DNA from: Hericium rajendrae
Taxonomy: Eukaryota > Basidiomycota > Agaricomycetes > Russulales > Hericiaceae
Length of the DNA stretch: 64,000 bases
Assembly (NCBI GenBank): GCA_033439255.1
Contig: CM065880.1
Location: forward strand, 1,178,001-1,242,000
Direction: 5' to 3'
Shown: one piece after another, positions 10,969 through 22,206 of the stretch
Numbering within the stretch: position 1 is the first letter of the stretch
How the letters are laid out: each line of letters begins with the position of its first letter
The notes under the pieces: generated by a model
Told to the model about the DNA's origin: nothing
Database searches by the model: none
The model's input: the letters and a program-made list of their open reading frames with translations, nothing else
Program-made: the position numbers and the translations under genes

Positions 10969-12342
10969 GTGTCTGTATTTATTGTCAGGTGCGGTGCAGG
11001 AGGATAAACAAGGAACAGACGTCGTGATGGCCGGAGAAGCGGTTCTGGGTGCGGAATATGGCGTCGGGGCGGTGGAGGAGGCAGAGAGTTCGAGGCACCT
11101 ATAAGAGTCAATCAGTCCATGTCGCACCATGCAATCAGCGAAACGTCGATCAGTCGTGTCGAGCTCTACGCAGACACAGAGGCTCGCTCGGTTAGCGTGA
11201 CAGCCCTTGGCCTTAGCAAACCCGCGTCCATGGCTGCTTGACAGCTGATGGCACGAGAAGCACGAACAGACGCTAGTCCAACGCACCTGTAGACGTCTGC
11301 CGGCAGAGAATCGCAAAAGCTGGGAAACGCGTCGTGGCCGGCCTCGGGCTTGAGCGCAATCATGGAGACACGGGCGAGCACAGGCGGGCGGGGGATGGAG
11401 TGATGGAGTCTGGCTGGGTGGGGCAGCTATATATGTCGATATGGCGTCGTATATCAGCGATGGTGACGGCAGGCGAGGACAAGCCTCGAGGGCCGGGCGA
11501 TGCACACTGGGAGAATTTCACCCTCCCCAAGAGCTCGGCCCACGATTCCCAGCCTCCGCGATTTCGGAGGGAGATCTCGTTCCCTCTTTCCAAGGAACAG
11601 GCTGCTCTTCTTCTCTTTGTGGAAGACGCGCACATAGCCCAATCACGCGCCCTCCTCCCATCACTCCCGTCCAGCCCACGGCGATACAAAGTTCCCTTTG
11701 CTCCACTGCGACGAGTCATCGTGCTGCAGAACAAATCGTCTGCACTCTGCACTTTGCACTCTACACTCCGCATACACGCACGCATGCATCCCGAACCCCC
11801 TCGCACTGCAGGACGAAACGCGAAACGCGAAAGGGCGCGACCGAGAATGGCTAAATTGGACGTGAGAACCGCGGCGCTCTGGGAGGAGAGATTCCAGTTC
11901 CATGAAGTCCGGATCGAGGAGCCTCGTTAATTAAGCCAGGCACGCATGTTCGCGGAGTCCCAATCCCGGCCAATAACCGGCATGCCCCGGACCGGCGCCG
12001 CCTCGGTGCCACTAGGATCAGGCCGCCAGAGTGCCCGCCATGCCAGCAACAGCACAACGCAATCCACCGCTGGCTGTACGCCGGCCCAGGCGGTGCCCCC
12101 TTCCCCTCTATTCCCGAGGAGGCGCACTCTCACCATCACGCAGCGCGCCTTAGCTAATGCCGTGCCCGTCGCGACATCCCAATCCGGCGTCGAGCAGAAC
12201 AAAGCACATCGTGTCAAAATATGCACCCATCCTAGATCAGATCCCGCCCAAATCCAAACCCAAAACGCAGACGCAGCCCTCCGCGCTCCCCGGATCCACC
12301 ACCCACCCACCCCCATCCCCGCCCCCGCTCTGCCCCCGAGGC
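10969..12342. other. Homeobox 5' region and scaffold-gene 3' region
   Basis: About 1.4 kb without a convincing gene. A TATATA run on the minus strand (11428-11434), about 460 bp upstream of the homeobox ATG, is a possible core promoter if the 5' leader is long. Open frames such as plus 11334-11930 overlap frames on the other strand and show no family features. The part near 12300 is the 3' flank of the Cdc11/Nud1-like gene. Confidence 0.4.
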
Positions 12343-15300
12343 CTAGCCCGGCCCCGCACCCCGCGCACGCCCCACGCCCTCCAGAAACCGCGCCGCCTTG
12401 TCCTGCTCCTTCCGCGTTACCAGCACCCCGTCCAGCATCTTCATCCGCGCGCACGCCTGCATCACCAGACCGCGGTACGCCAGCCGCCCCACGTACGCCG
12501 CGTCGGGCAGGTCCCGCCGGAACTTCGCGTCCAGCTCCTGCCACGACGCGCTCCCCGCGCCCGCGCCCGCCGCCTGCCGCTGCCCGGGCTCCGACGGCTG
12601 CAGCGCCCCAGGCACGTCCTTCACCAGCAGGGGCAGGTACCACCCGAGCGTACAGGGGTTCATCCTGCAATAAACCAGATAAGATGCGGTGAGCGTGATG
12701 CGCACAGGCGCGGGAAGCGCAGAATCGCGCGCCCCGTGACACAATGATTCGTCTGATCGAGGCCTGCACGTACCTGAAGTCGACCATCTCCATGTCCGGC
12801 GCGCCCTTGAGCACCCGCAGCAGCCCCTTGGTGCCCTTCAGCCGCGAGCCGATGATCGTCAGCTTGCTCAGCCGCCGCAGGCCCTCGAGCGGCCGCACGT
12901 CGTCCAGGAAGTTGTAGTTCAGATTCAGCACGCGCAGGTTCGGCACCAGTGCGGCCATCCGCGGCGGCAGCGCGCTCAGCCGGCACGCTGCGATCTCCAG
13001 GTAGATCAGGTTGTAGCACGCCTCGGAGAGGAAGTCAGGGGGCAGCGGGTTCCCTGTGACGCGTCAGTCCGCGTCCGAGGGCTGGGCGAGCACACCCACC
13101 GGACAAATACAGTCGTCTCACATCCCTGACGTCGCGGATGGAGAGCGAGCTAAAGAAAGAAGGACTGATGAGAAGGTGATGCATCAACGCGGACATGGAA
13201 AGCAGCTTACAGGCCTTTCGTGCCCTGGTTCCGCAGGCTGAGGTTTTCGAGCCGCGATAACGTACGCGCGTGCGTGACCTGCGCAATAAAATTGTTGTCG
13301 GCATACAGCGTCCTGAGGTTCGGATACGGTGCCACGTCGAGTGCCTTGAGCTTGTTGGCGCTCAGGCGGAGAATCCGGAGCCTGCCCAGCGTGCCGTGAG
13401 CGTCGACGTCGGTGATCCAGTTGTTGTCTGCGTCGTGACAGCGGGTGAGAAGCGGAGTCAGTACACGGACGAGCAAGCACAACACAGGCAGCGGATGATG
13501 CGCAGGATCATTCATCACGAACCCAGCATCTGACAGGTGGCAATAAAGGATCGCCCAGCACGCAGGGGGTACGTACCCAGATTCAGCACGATCAAAGAAG
13601 GCAGCGAACCAAGACCGCTGACTCGCTCTATCCTGTTCCGGCTCAAATTCAGCACCTCGAGTCGTGTCCTGTAGGTGGCGCAGGATGCAGCGGGCGTAGG
13701 TCCGAGGAATTGCGTTACGAGACGGGGTGACATGTGTGTGAGCGACAGCAACTGCGTCCGAGCGCAAGCACGCACCACGCAAAGCCGTCGAAATCCGCCG
13801 CGTGGGCGATGCAGTTCCCCTGCAGGCTGAGCTTCACCAGCCCGTCCATCCCCTGCAGCCCGTCCAATTCCCGGATGCGGTTCCCGTCCGCGCGCAGCTC
13901 GCGCAGATGCCGCAGGCACTCCAGTTCTACGGTCAAGTGTCGGTGCGCGGGTCGCGAAGGCAGCGGCGGGACGTACGCTTCAGCGAGTCAATGTTATTGC
14001 GGCTCACATCGAGGTTCTCAGGCCGAGCAGGTGGTTGAACGACGTGACCCGCGTCAGTCTGCGGGCAGGAGCGCACGCCTATTTAACCTACGCACACAAA
14101 ATCTGCCAAGAAAAGCACTCACGCATTATCAGCGATCGACAGCATCCGCACGGTCGTCGGAACCCCGCTCAGCCACGACAGCTGGTTGCAGTTCCTGCGG
14201 CGCAAGCAAACGACGTCAGCGAGAGCCGGCGCACTGACAGCGCGACCTACAGCGACAGCGCATCGAGCCTCGGCAAAAACTCCTTTAGCCGCGCGACGCT
14301 CTCGATGTGCTTCCCCGACAGATCGATGCTGCTCAGATCTTCCCAGTACGGCTCGAACGGCTGCACGTCCGTGATCACCTGCACGAGCTTGTCGTGCGCG
14401 ACGCCGAACGACGCCTCCGTGAGGAACGTCCCGTTCGCGCGGTGGCTCACCTCGGCGCTCGCGGGGCGCTGCTCTGGGGGGATCGAGCGGCCAGCGCGTC
14501 GTCAGCGGCTGCATCTCGTCGCTCGCGGGCCGCCCCGAGTTGCCCGTCTTGGACGGCGAGTCGTCGTCGACGCCTGCGCATAAAAGGGTCAGCGACGCGC
14601 GGACAGGAGGAGCGGCGACGTACTGGTGTCCGCGAGATCCTCCATCATGTCCGCGATGCGCTTCGAGCGCGCGGAGGGCACGAAGCTCGCCGTGCCCGCG
14701 GGCAGCACGTCGCCGTCGCCGTCGCCGTCGGACGAGCCCGAGTCGTCCGACGCGCGCCCCAGGCCCTGGATCTGGCCTTCGCGCTTGCCGTCCGAAAAGC
14801 TAACGGAGCGCCGGTGCCGGTGTCTGTTCGCGGGGGTCCGGTGGCGCAGGCTGCCGTTCTTCAGCGCGGAGATGGGCGTCACGCTCGTGCTTTTCAGCAC
14901 CGAGCGGACGGGGCCAGAGGTATTTGCGCGGGCCGGGAGGGGCGTGGATGTCGCGGCGGGAAGGAGGGGCGTGTCGAGGAAGGAATCGGATGGATTTGGC
15001 AGCATTTGCGTTGGGCCGTCGTCGTCGTCGAGCTGTGGGTCGTGGCCGTATGCAGCGCCCTGTGCGCCCAGCGACATCGACGCCGACATCTGCGTGAGCT
15101 CCGTCACCTCCGCATCATCGTGGTCCGAGTCCGTCGTCTCATCGTCGTCGATAATAAGCCCGTCCTCGGCTCCCGCATCGCCATTCAGAATCTGCAGCAT
15201 ATGCTGCGACGGCCCGTCGAACGAGAACGACGTGAGCTCGACCTCCTCCTCGTCCTCGACCTCCTCGATCCGGCTCATCTCCACCGCCCTTGGGTCCACC

Positions 15301-17396
15301 CCCGGCCCCTGCCCCCCATCCTCCCCCGAGTCCTCCTCCCGCAAACTCTCAATATCGCGAAACGGATCCTCGCTGTCCCCCTCCTGCACTCGCCGCATAG
15401 CCCCCGTCGCTGACCGGCCCCGGCACGCGCACCGCCTCCGCGGTCGCCTTGACCCACCGCATCATCACCTTGTCGAACACCATGCGCCCGACGCGCTCCG
15501 GCAGCGCGGGCACGTCCTCCGGCGCGATGCGCGTGATCTGCGCGGGCCCCGCGTGCTTCACGAACGAGGCCGCGCTCCCCGCCGTCAGCGTCGTCCCGCC
15601 CGCCGTACTGCTCGACACGAAGCGGTTCAGGTCCTCGTTCGCGCGGCTGCGCAGCGACGACGACGGGTACCCGCTCGACAGCAGGTTCGCGTTCGCAGGC
15701 GGCGGCGGGTGCGCGCGGGGATTCGGCTGCGAGATGGGCGAAAGTGCGCGGGGCGGCGTGGGCGCGGGCGCGATGATGATCGGCGGCGCGGGGAACTGCG
15801 CGTACAGCTGCGACGTGTCCATGGACCCCGCGGCCGACGCGGCGTCCGTCGACGTCGTGGCGTCGTCCGCGCTGCTGTCGGGCTTGCGGAACACGGTGCG
15901 CGACGCGTGCCGCGTGCCACGGCCCTTGTCGCGCGGCGAGGGGGGATAGTGCGGGCGGCGCGCGCTGCGGGACGGGTCCTGCACGAGCGATCTGCCGTCG
16001 CTGTGGAATGATTGCGACGGCTCGGTGACGTCGGCGCGCGTGCGCGAGGCGTCCGTGTCGACGGAGAAGAGGCGCTTCGCGCCCTTCATGTCGTTCTTGA
16101 TCTGGGCCATCAGATTCGCGGCCTGTTCGCGGTAGCCCAGGGACGAGTAGCTCGTGCGCTTCGAGCCAGATGAGCCGGCGGCGGAGGCGTCAGAGTCAGC
16201 GGTGACAGGGACAGATAGGGCGGACTGTCGTGCTGGAGCAACGCACAGCTCTGAGTACTCATGTAAATTTGGCTTAATGAAATAAACTCACATGCAGTCG
16301 GCGGATCTACGCGGGCTTGATGTGGTGTTCGATCTGCTCTGGCCGCCGGCGACTGGGCGGACGCGACTGTCGAGATGGTGGAAAAGTCGCGTGCCTGCTG
16401 CTTAATCTGTGCCATGAGCGACCGCGACTCGCCCACATAGTCTCTCTGCAGCGGCACCTGCAGCTGCGGCCGCTGGATGACCGCGCCGGCGCCCTCGCCC
16501 TCGCCGTAATCGCTCACGGGGCTCAGCTTCACGCGCTTCGCACTGCGCGCGTCTGAGTTATATGGTGTGAGGTCGGATACACGCGACAGTGCGAATGGCG
16601 ACGAGGCGGAGCCGGCGGGGGTGAGGTTGCCTGTGTTGCTCTGCGAGGGCGAGTTGACCGCTATCGAGTCGACCATCGCGGAGAGGTGGTCGCGTGTGAA
16701 GGTGTCGTACTGGAACTGGAAGAGACGCAGGCGGGGGTCGGTTTGCGGGGCGCTGGGGATTTGGAGGGAAGGGCGGCCGGGAGTGCTTTGCGCTTGTGGG
16801 AAGCCCGTTCCGCTGGGGGTCAAGGCGTTCGAAGGCGTGTGGCGTGGCACGTTGAAGGTAAATTGGCAGTTCATATCAGGTTTCAGCCCGTCATCTGCAG
16901 CCATTTCATTTTCGTTCTCCTGCAACTCGACGGTCTGACTTGACTGCACGACATCTTCTTCATCTTGGAAGGAGAAGGACGCAGCTCTATGGGCCTGCGA
17001 TAAGCGGGATGGGACGGCGGGGGCGGATGGGTTCAAGGGAGGAGGTTGAGTAGAGTTCTGTGGTGGGGATGGTGGCTCAAACATCCGTTCGAGGGGTAAT
17101 GGACTGAAGAAGTCCTTGATCGCGTTCTTGCCGGGGGTCTTGGGCAGGATAGCGGCGGGCGCATCATGTCTAATGAGGAATGTCCCCGCAGCGTCAGTAT
17201 CATCGGGAGACGACCTGCCTGCATTTGGAGAGCCGTCTTCCGTTCCGTGAACGCGAATGGAACCGACAGGCACCGTGAAGGATACAGAGGAGCGGCTGCC
17301 CCCATGTGAAGATGTCGTGGGCTCGTCATCGTCAGGCCATTCATCAAGAAGATCGTCAGTTTGCCATGCGGGTCTTGCTGTTACTACGTCCTCCAT
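12343..17396 (-). CDS. Leucine-rich-repeat SIN/MEN scaffold, Cdc11/Nud1-like
   Basis: Probable spindle-pole-body scaffold of the septation initiation/mitotic exit network, which anchors the pathway GTPase and kinases. The start at 17396 gives MEDVVTARPAWQTDDLLDEW, a W-rich acidic N-terminus I associate with this family. A long low-complexity region follows with Ser/Pro blocks (possible CDK sites) and an acidic stretch at about 14.6-15.4 kb. The C-terminal LRR block spans about 12.65-14.45 kb: LRTLYADNNFIAQV, RLRILRLSANKLKALDV, LRELRADGNRIRELDGLQGM and LRVLNLNYNFLDDVRPLEGL are typical repeats. The last exon begins MNPCTLGWYLPLL and ends at 12343 after FLEGVGRARGAGPG. About ten introns are needed; total length is near 1,200 residues, like Cdc11. 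A different LRR scaffold remains possible. Confidence 0.72.
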
Positions 17397-18165
17397 GTCT
17401 GCGCATCGATGGGAAGGAGGTGGCCGGCGTGAATTTACGAAAGAGGGAAACACGAGTTCGGAGGTGCAGAATGGAGAACAGAGGCTCGACGGATCAGCTT
17501 GTTGCGTGGAGAATGCCACGTGATCGCGCCGTTGTTGGTCCAACTTTTTTTCTGTTTGCTGTTCGGCGCTTGTCTGCGCCAAGCGATTCCGACATGCATT
17601 GCATTTTTACCATTCTTCAATGCTGTCCTGACTTCTCATCTTTTCCTCAGGGCACCATTTGAACCTTGAGCTAGATGTTCTGTATTTTTTTTTCTCTTTC
17701 CGGACTTTGCACGGTGCCGGAGAAAATCTTGTCGAAGCTTCGGTTGAGAGTAAGTTTTTGCTCCTTCCCGCTGATCCGTGGCATGTATTCATGGTATTTC
17801 ATACAAGCGACAGGGAAGGATGAAGATCGTATCGTGTACAGTAATATGCATGGTGTATGAACGGGATGAACATATGGTATGGACGCGTCCGGTGAAAATG
17901 GACGATATAGAAGCAAGACAAACTTGAGACAAACTGCTCATACATGCAGTGACATGAAGAAGTTCGGATCGTCGGGCCAGGATGTGCGTATATGAACTCC
18001 CAAGGGTGGTGGAATTAGCCAGTTATCAAGGTATGAAAGGTATTCGTTGTTGTGAGTAGTCTGTATGTATAGTTCGTGTCTTTGTGAGCATTGGCCGTGG
18101 GCGCTGCTCTAGCAGCTAATGTTCATAGGTCACTAGGGTTCGCAACGTCATCGAATACTGCTGAA
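17397..18165. other. Intergenic region, no gene recognised
   Basis: About 0.77 kb between the start of the scaffold gene and the stop of the small Cys-tailed gene, both minus strand. It should contain the scaffold promoter. Open frames are short and featureless; several T-rich runs (around 17687-17700) fit 3' UTR or promoter DNA. Confidence 0.45.
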
Positions 18166-18497
18166 TTAGAAGCAGCAGCATGGAATCGGGATGATCCAGC
18201 ATACGCTGCCATCCTATTGACCATTGAAGAATATGGTCAGCTCATGCCCTCTGGTGCCCTAAGTGCAATGCTCACCGGGCAAGGAACACATCCACCACGG
18301 AGCCGCATAGCCGCTCCCTGCTGCGTGCCTTCCTCTAACGCCTTTCTATCGACCATCATGGATGTAGCGCGCCCCGGCTGCTTACTGACAATAGCGCCCG
18401 TGGCCGCTGCATCGCGGGCGGGCTCTGGGTTAGGCGTTTCGCGATAGAGCGCAGACGGTGGGTAGGCTATGGGCGAGGGCGAGCTTGGGGTATGCAT
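18166..18497 (-). CDS. Small Cys-tailed protein of unknown function (RLRGGC...CCCF)
   Basis: Two-exon gene for an 89-residue protein. Exon 1 is 18276-18497 (74 codons, starting MHTPSSPSPIAYPPSALYR, ending AAMRLRGGCVPCP). A clean 62-nt intron follows (18214-18275, GTGAGC...CAATAG). Exon 2 is 18166-18213, reading DGSVCWIIPIPCCCF and stop. The first 60 residues are polar and disordered-looking; the last 25 hold six Cys in the pattern GGC-PC-DGSVC-IPIPCCC. I recall similar short RLRGGCxPCPxG...IPCC tails in unannotated Agaricomycete proteins, but know no function. The tail could be palmitoylated and membrane-bound, bind metal, or form disulfides. A TATA box lies 44 bp upstream and a plus-strand gene starts 220 bp away. 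Confidence 0.75.
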
Positions 18498-18540
18498 GAT
18501 CGGCGTGTGGTGGTCGTGAGGGTAATGGGTGAAGAGTGCG

Positions 18541-18547
18541 CTTTATA
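18541..18547 (-). promoter_or_regulatory. TATA box of the small Cys-tailed gene
   Basis: Minus strand reads CTATAAAGCG; TATAAAG lies 44 bp upstream of the ATG at 18497. A strong TATA box this close suggests a short leader and possibly high or inducible expression. Confidence 0.6.
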
Positions 18548-18717
18548 GGTGAGGACGGCGCGTTCGCAACGGGGGTGATGTCATGGGGCGTGCGTGCCCC
18601 TAACCCCGGCCGTTCCTGCTGCGCACATCGATCGCGGCGTCGCTATCTACGCGCCTGGGCTCCCCGTCGAGCTCTCTTATACTGAATCCCGCCTTCATCT
18701 GCTGCAACGCAACAACC

Positions 18718-19235
18718 ATGACGACTAGCACTGTTGCTCCATTCTCTCTCCGCGTCCAGCACGGTACGATTTATCTTGCTGAATTAGCCATGTGTGTTCT
18801 AATATCTAATTCCTCAATTTAGGTATCACCGGCGGCTTCGCCCCGCCCACCCCCTCCGCCATCCACGACTTCTCCTTCACCCCTGACGCAAACAACATCC
18901 TCCTCACCTCCCAGATCCGCGAGCTCGGCACGCCCTCCCTCCTCCCGCCCGCCGCCAAGTCCATCGCCGTCTCCGAAGAGACCGCCGCGCAGCTCGCCGA
19001 ACTCGAGGCCATCCTCCGCCGTCTGCCCGCGAGCGGCCCGCAGGGCGCAGACGTCTACGGCAGGGACGTCGGCATCATGTACGCGCGCCCCGGCTTCGAG
19101 TGGGTGAACGCCGCGCCGCAGGGCTGCGGCGGCTACGACGACGGCAAGTCCGGCGTCACGGAGGACGACAAGCGCGCGTTCCAGCGCGCGGTCGACATTG
19201 CGGACGCGCTCGTCAAGAAGGGCGTCGCCACGTAG
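18718..19235 (+). CDS. Conserved-looking protein of unknown function, about 150 aa
   Basis: Two exons: 18718-18763 (MTTSTVAPFSLRVQH) and 18823-19235, joined by a 59-nt GTACGA...TTTAG intron to give HGITGGFAPPTPSAIHDF and onward. The second exon has very strong third-position GC bias, includes ANNILLTSQIRELGTPSLLP and DVYGRDVGIMYARPGFEWVN, and ends VDIADALVKKGVAT. The composition is soluble and cytosolic-looking, with no signal peptide or membrane segment. It reads like a compact single-domain protein, but I do not recognise the family. It is transcribed away from the small Cys-tailed gene; the 220 bp between the two starts probably serves both. Confidence 0.75.
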
Positions 19236-20691
19236 CGGGCAGCGAGGCGGTCGGTATTGCGACTTTGTAATGTTGTGTGTAGGAGTATGGATTGCGAAGA
19301 TGATTGCGGGTGCGATGTGTAGATGGGAACGGGCCCGTGTGCGGGGCTGATCCATGATCGGAGGCGTGCGTGCGCGCTCCCGTTCTATCTCTACTTATCA
19401 TCCGAAGCTGAGCAACGCTTCCGACGTCTCTGATCGCCGACATCATATGTACTTATATGTGGGTACCAGCCTCGGGCCCGCTGCTCGGGGCCAGAAAGCA
19501 GCGCGGTTGTGGGTGCCGGATATTATCTTGGACTCCGTTCTGCCACATGGTGATCTCCCACACGCAAATGCCTGGAGCGACCCCTCTATTTCCACGTGAA
19601 GCCGCTATGAAACACCCGCAGCGTTAGGTGCGTATCAGGTGGATGATCCACCGAGGCACTCTGCTCCGTGATTTAGGCCAAACAAAGGACAGGGGATATA
19701 AGGCGCGCCTCCTGTGCCTCGGGCGTCGATGCGGCCTTGACCTTGCAGCCCTAGATCTGCAGCCCGGGCAGATTGATGTCCTATCACCCCCATGATGGGC
19801 GACGCTGTGCTGGAATCCTTGGATACGCAGAAGCAGCTACATAGCTGAGGCACCCGCTCGCATTCGCCGCGCGTTTCAGCATAATGGGTGGGTCGCTTGC
19901 TTCTTGCGTTCAGACGCTTCTCACAGTGATATCGTGCATCGCGCGGTGCCTGGAGTTTCTGTTGGAGGGGTGCAGGGATCATGGTCATCGCCATCGGAGG
20001 ATGTATGCGTAGGTAGGATTACACTTACGCAGAACGGATTGATGAAAGTAGACACGGCGTTGGGTGGATCCACGATCTTGTTCTGTTCACGGTCTGGGGT
20101 GCGGTGCCTGTAATTGCAATTGGAGGGCTGGAGGTGTAGGTACGGGCACCGCCATCATAGGGGCCTCGTAACGACTCTTCAGGTTGATATGCGTGTACTT
20201 ACGCAGAACGGATTAAAAGAGAGAATCACACGACCCCAGGTGAATTCCGCCGCGAACTCGCCGAAAACATACGTACCTCAAATTCACATCATCTTGCATT
20301 ATCCTCGGTTTGGAGTGCGGTACCTATTGAGACGGAGATGATCATCGTTCTGATGGACTTACCTACAGCTCTCCAGGCTGAACTGCGTGTAATTACGCGG
20401 AGCAGATTGAATTAGAGATAGACGCCGCCATGAGTGTGACTCCGCGGGGCGACCTGGCCAGAAATATTGCACAAAGATCCATTCGGAACGTCCGTCGCCG
20501 AATACAATACAACTATAAACGTACAACATATCAAACGGATCACAGTATCGGCAGAGATCACTTAACTGACGCACACTCACTCTTGACCCTCGAGTCCCGG
20601 CCATGGATGAAGATGCTGATGCAAAGGTCGAGGCGAGTGTCCACTATGCCAGCCTCAGCTTTGGGCGCTATGACGATATTACTGGGGGGAA
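19236..20691. other. 3' flank of epoxide hydrolase array with degenerate repeats
   Basis: About 1.45 kb without a gene. The right two thirds carry repeats listed separately (20010-20420). DNA between 20375 and 20690 is recognisably related to the 3' flanks of the other two hydrolase genes (23300-23500 and 25740-25990), so it belongs to the duplicated unit. Confidence 0.5.
20010..20420. repeat. Three degenerate tandem repeats of hydrolase 3'-flank DNA
   Basis: The motif TTACGCAGAACGGATT occurs near 20023 and 20200, and as TTACGCGGAGCAGATT near 20392, spaced about 177 and 192 bp. A second shared motif, GGTCTGGGGTGCGGTGCCT near 20093, recurs as GGTTTGGAGTGCGGTACCT near 20309. A related block lies in the 3' flanks of the two other hydrolase copies (about 23305 and 25755), which suggests local amplification of one end of the duplicated unit. 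Confidence 0.5.
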
Positions 20692-22206
20692 TCACAGATG
20701 CGCCGCGCCGCCAGCGTAGCCGTTCTTGCCCTTCACGACGCCATACGCAGGCCCGCCCCTCCCAAACATCGTGCGCAAGTCGCCCACGAGCGTCGCGGGC
20801 TGCTCGTGCGCGGCGAAGTGCCCGCCGTGCTCATGCGCCACATCGAACACGACGTGCCCGATGGTCGACGCCCACCTGTCGATACAAACATAAGTGTCAC
20901 TTCGCGGGTGTGAATGCAAACGGAGGACGAGAAACGCACGCTTTGGGCTGGTGCATGAGCTCCTTCGGGAAGCGCGAAAGGCCGAGCGGGATGCTGGGCC
21001 GCCCGCGCTTGTCCGGGTCCATGTAGCCCGACGAAACCACCTCGTAGTAGATACGGACGGAAGCGGCGGGACCCGCGCGCGAGAAGAGGTAGATCGACAC
21101 CCAGGTCAGCACTGTGCGCCAGTGAGCACGCTTAAAGCATGACGAGACAAGGTGAGGAGCGCGCACCCTCGTCGTCGTCCCACGGGTAGCTGTCGGTCCA
21201 TTGCACGAGCTTCTCGTAGATCCACGCGAGCAGCCCGACGGGCGAGTCGGCCAGTGCGTATCCGAGTGTCTGCGGGCGTGTCGATTGCTCGGCCATGTAC
21301 CCGCGGCCGTGCTCCGTGAACCAGCGGGTGCGCTCCAGACCTGCCTTTTCGGCGGCGGTGAAGCGCGTGGTGAGGTGACTCAAAAGCGCGACGGGCGTCC
21401 AGATCGAGGGCGGTTTGCCGCTTTGGGGAGATGAGATTCGAAGACGAGATGGAAGCAAGGACTGAGTGCATACAGGGGAAAATTAGAGTGCCAGGCCTTG
21501 ACGTGCTTCGGGCCGTTGAGGTATGCGTTGACGTTCGTGACCTGTGCGAGGTTAGATGGAGATGGCGACGCACAAGGAGAACGCACGAAGTGCCCCCAGT
21601 CGCCGCCCTGCGTCACGTATTCGTTGTATCCCAGGGCGAGCATCAGATTGTTGCAGACCTCCGCGTATTGGGGCCTGTGAAGCCTTTCTTGTGCGGCGCC
21701 TCTGAGAAGCCGTAGCCAGGCAGGCTGAGCGCGACGACGTGGAAGCTCGGATGTTCATTCTCCTTCGGCTTCGCCGTCAGCAGTGGCAGAATCCTGCGCA
21801 CTTCGATGAAGCTCCCGGGCCCTGGTCCAGCATCAGTGTGTACATAACAGACACGGTCAAAGCACGACGCACAGCCATGCACGAAGAGCAACGGGATCGC
21901 GCTATCGACCTCGCTTTTCTTGTGCACGTAGTGAATGTTGAGAGTTCCGAAGCTGTCGACTTCAATATCGCGTGTGAACTGCGGAAGCTCTGCGTTGAGC
22001 GCAGCCTCGTGCTTGCGCCAGTCGTAGCCGTCCGTCCAGCGTGCGAGCAGGCGGCGCACTTCCGCTAGTGGAACGCCGTAGTCCCAGCCGGCATCCTCGA
22101 GTTCGTCGGGGAGCGTCGTGTGTGCGAGCTTATCCTTCACCGCGCTCAGCGACTCGTCGGGGACGGCAATCTTGAAAGGTGTTTCGGTGGACGTTTCGGT
22201 GGCCAT
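20692..22206 (-). CDS. Epoxide hydrolase, microsomal type, copy 1
   Basis: Alpha/beta hydrolase with the EHN N-terminal domain, which opens epoxides to diols. The start at 22206 gives [20 protein letters not shown]; the EHN domain runs through [20 protein letters not shown] and [20 protein letters not shown]. The oxyanion region begins LLFVHG. After introns come [20 protein letters not shown] and the nucleophile elbow QGGDWGHF (Asp as nucleophile). The C-terminal exon holds the catalytic His in [16 protein letters not shown] and ends [16 protein letters not shown] at 20692. Several short introns. No signal anchor is evident. First of three head-to-tail copies and closest to copy 2. Likely role: detoxification or secondary metabolism; substrate unknown. 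Confidence 0.88.

Noticed and set aside
11334-11930. Plus-strand frame of 198 codons near the homeobox promoter
   Set aside because: Overlaps equally long frames on the minus strand, with no domain or consistent codon bias.
9074-17396. Idea of a regulatory link between the homeobox and SIN scaffold genes as a cluster
   Set aside because: They are neighbours on the same strand but have separate promoters and unrelated roles; nothing in the sequence supports co-regulation.
20430-21026. Plus-strand frame of 198 codons
   Set aside because: It is largely antisense to the C-terminal exon of epoxide hydrolase copy 1, whose His motif and stop are clear on the other strand.
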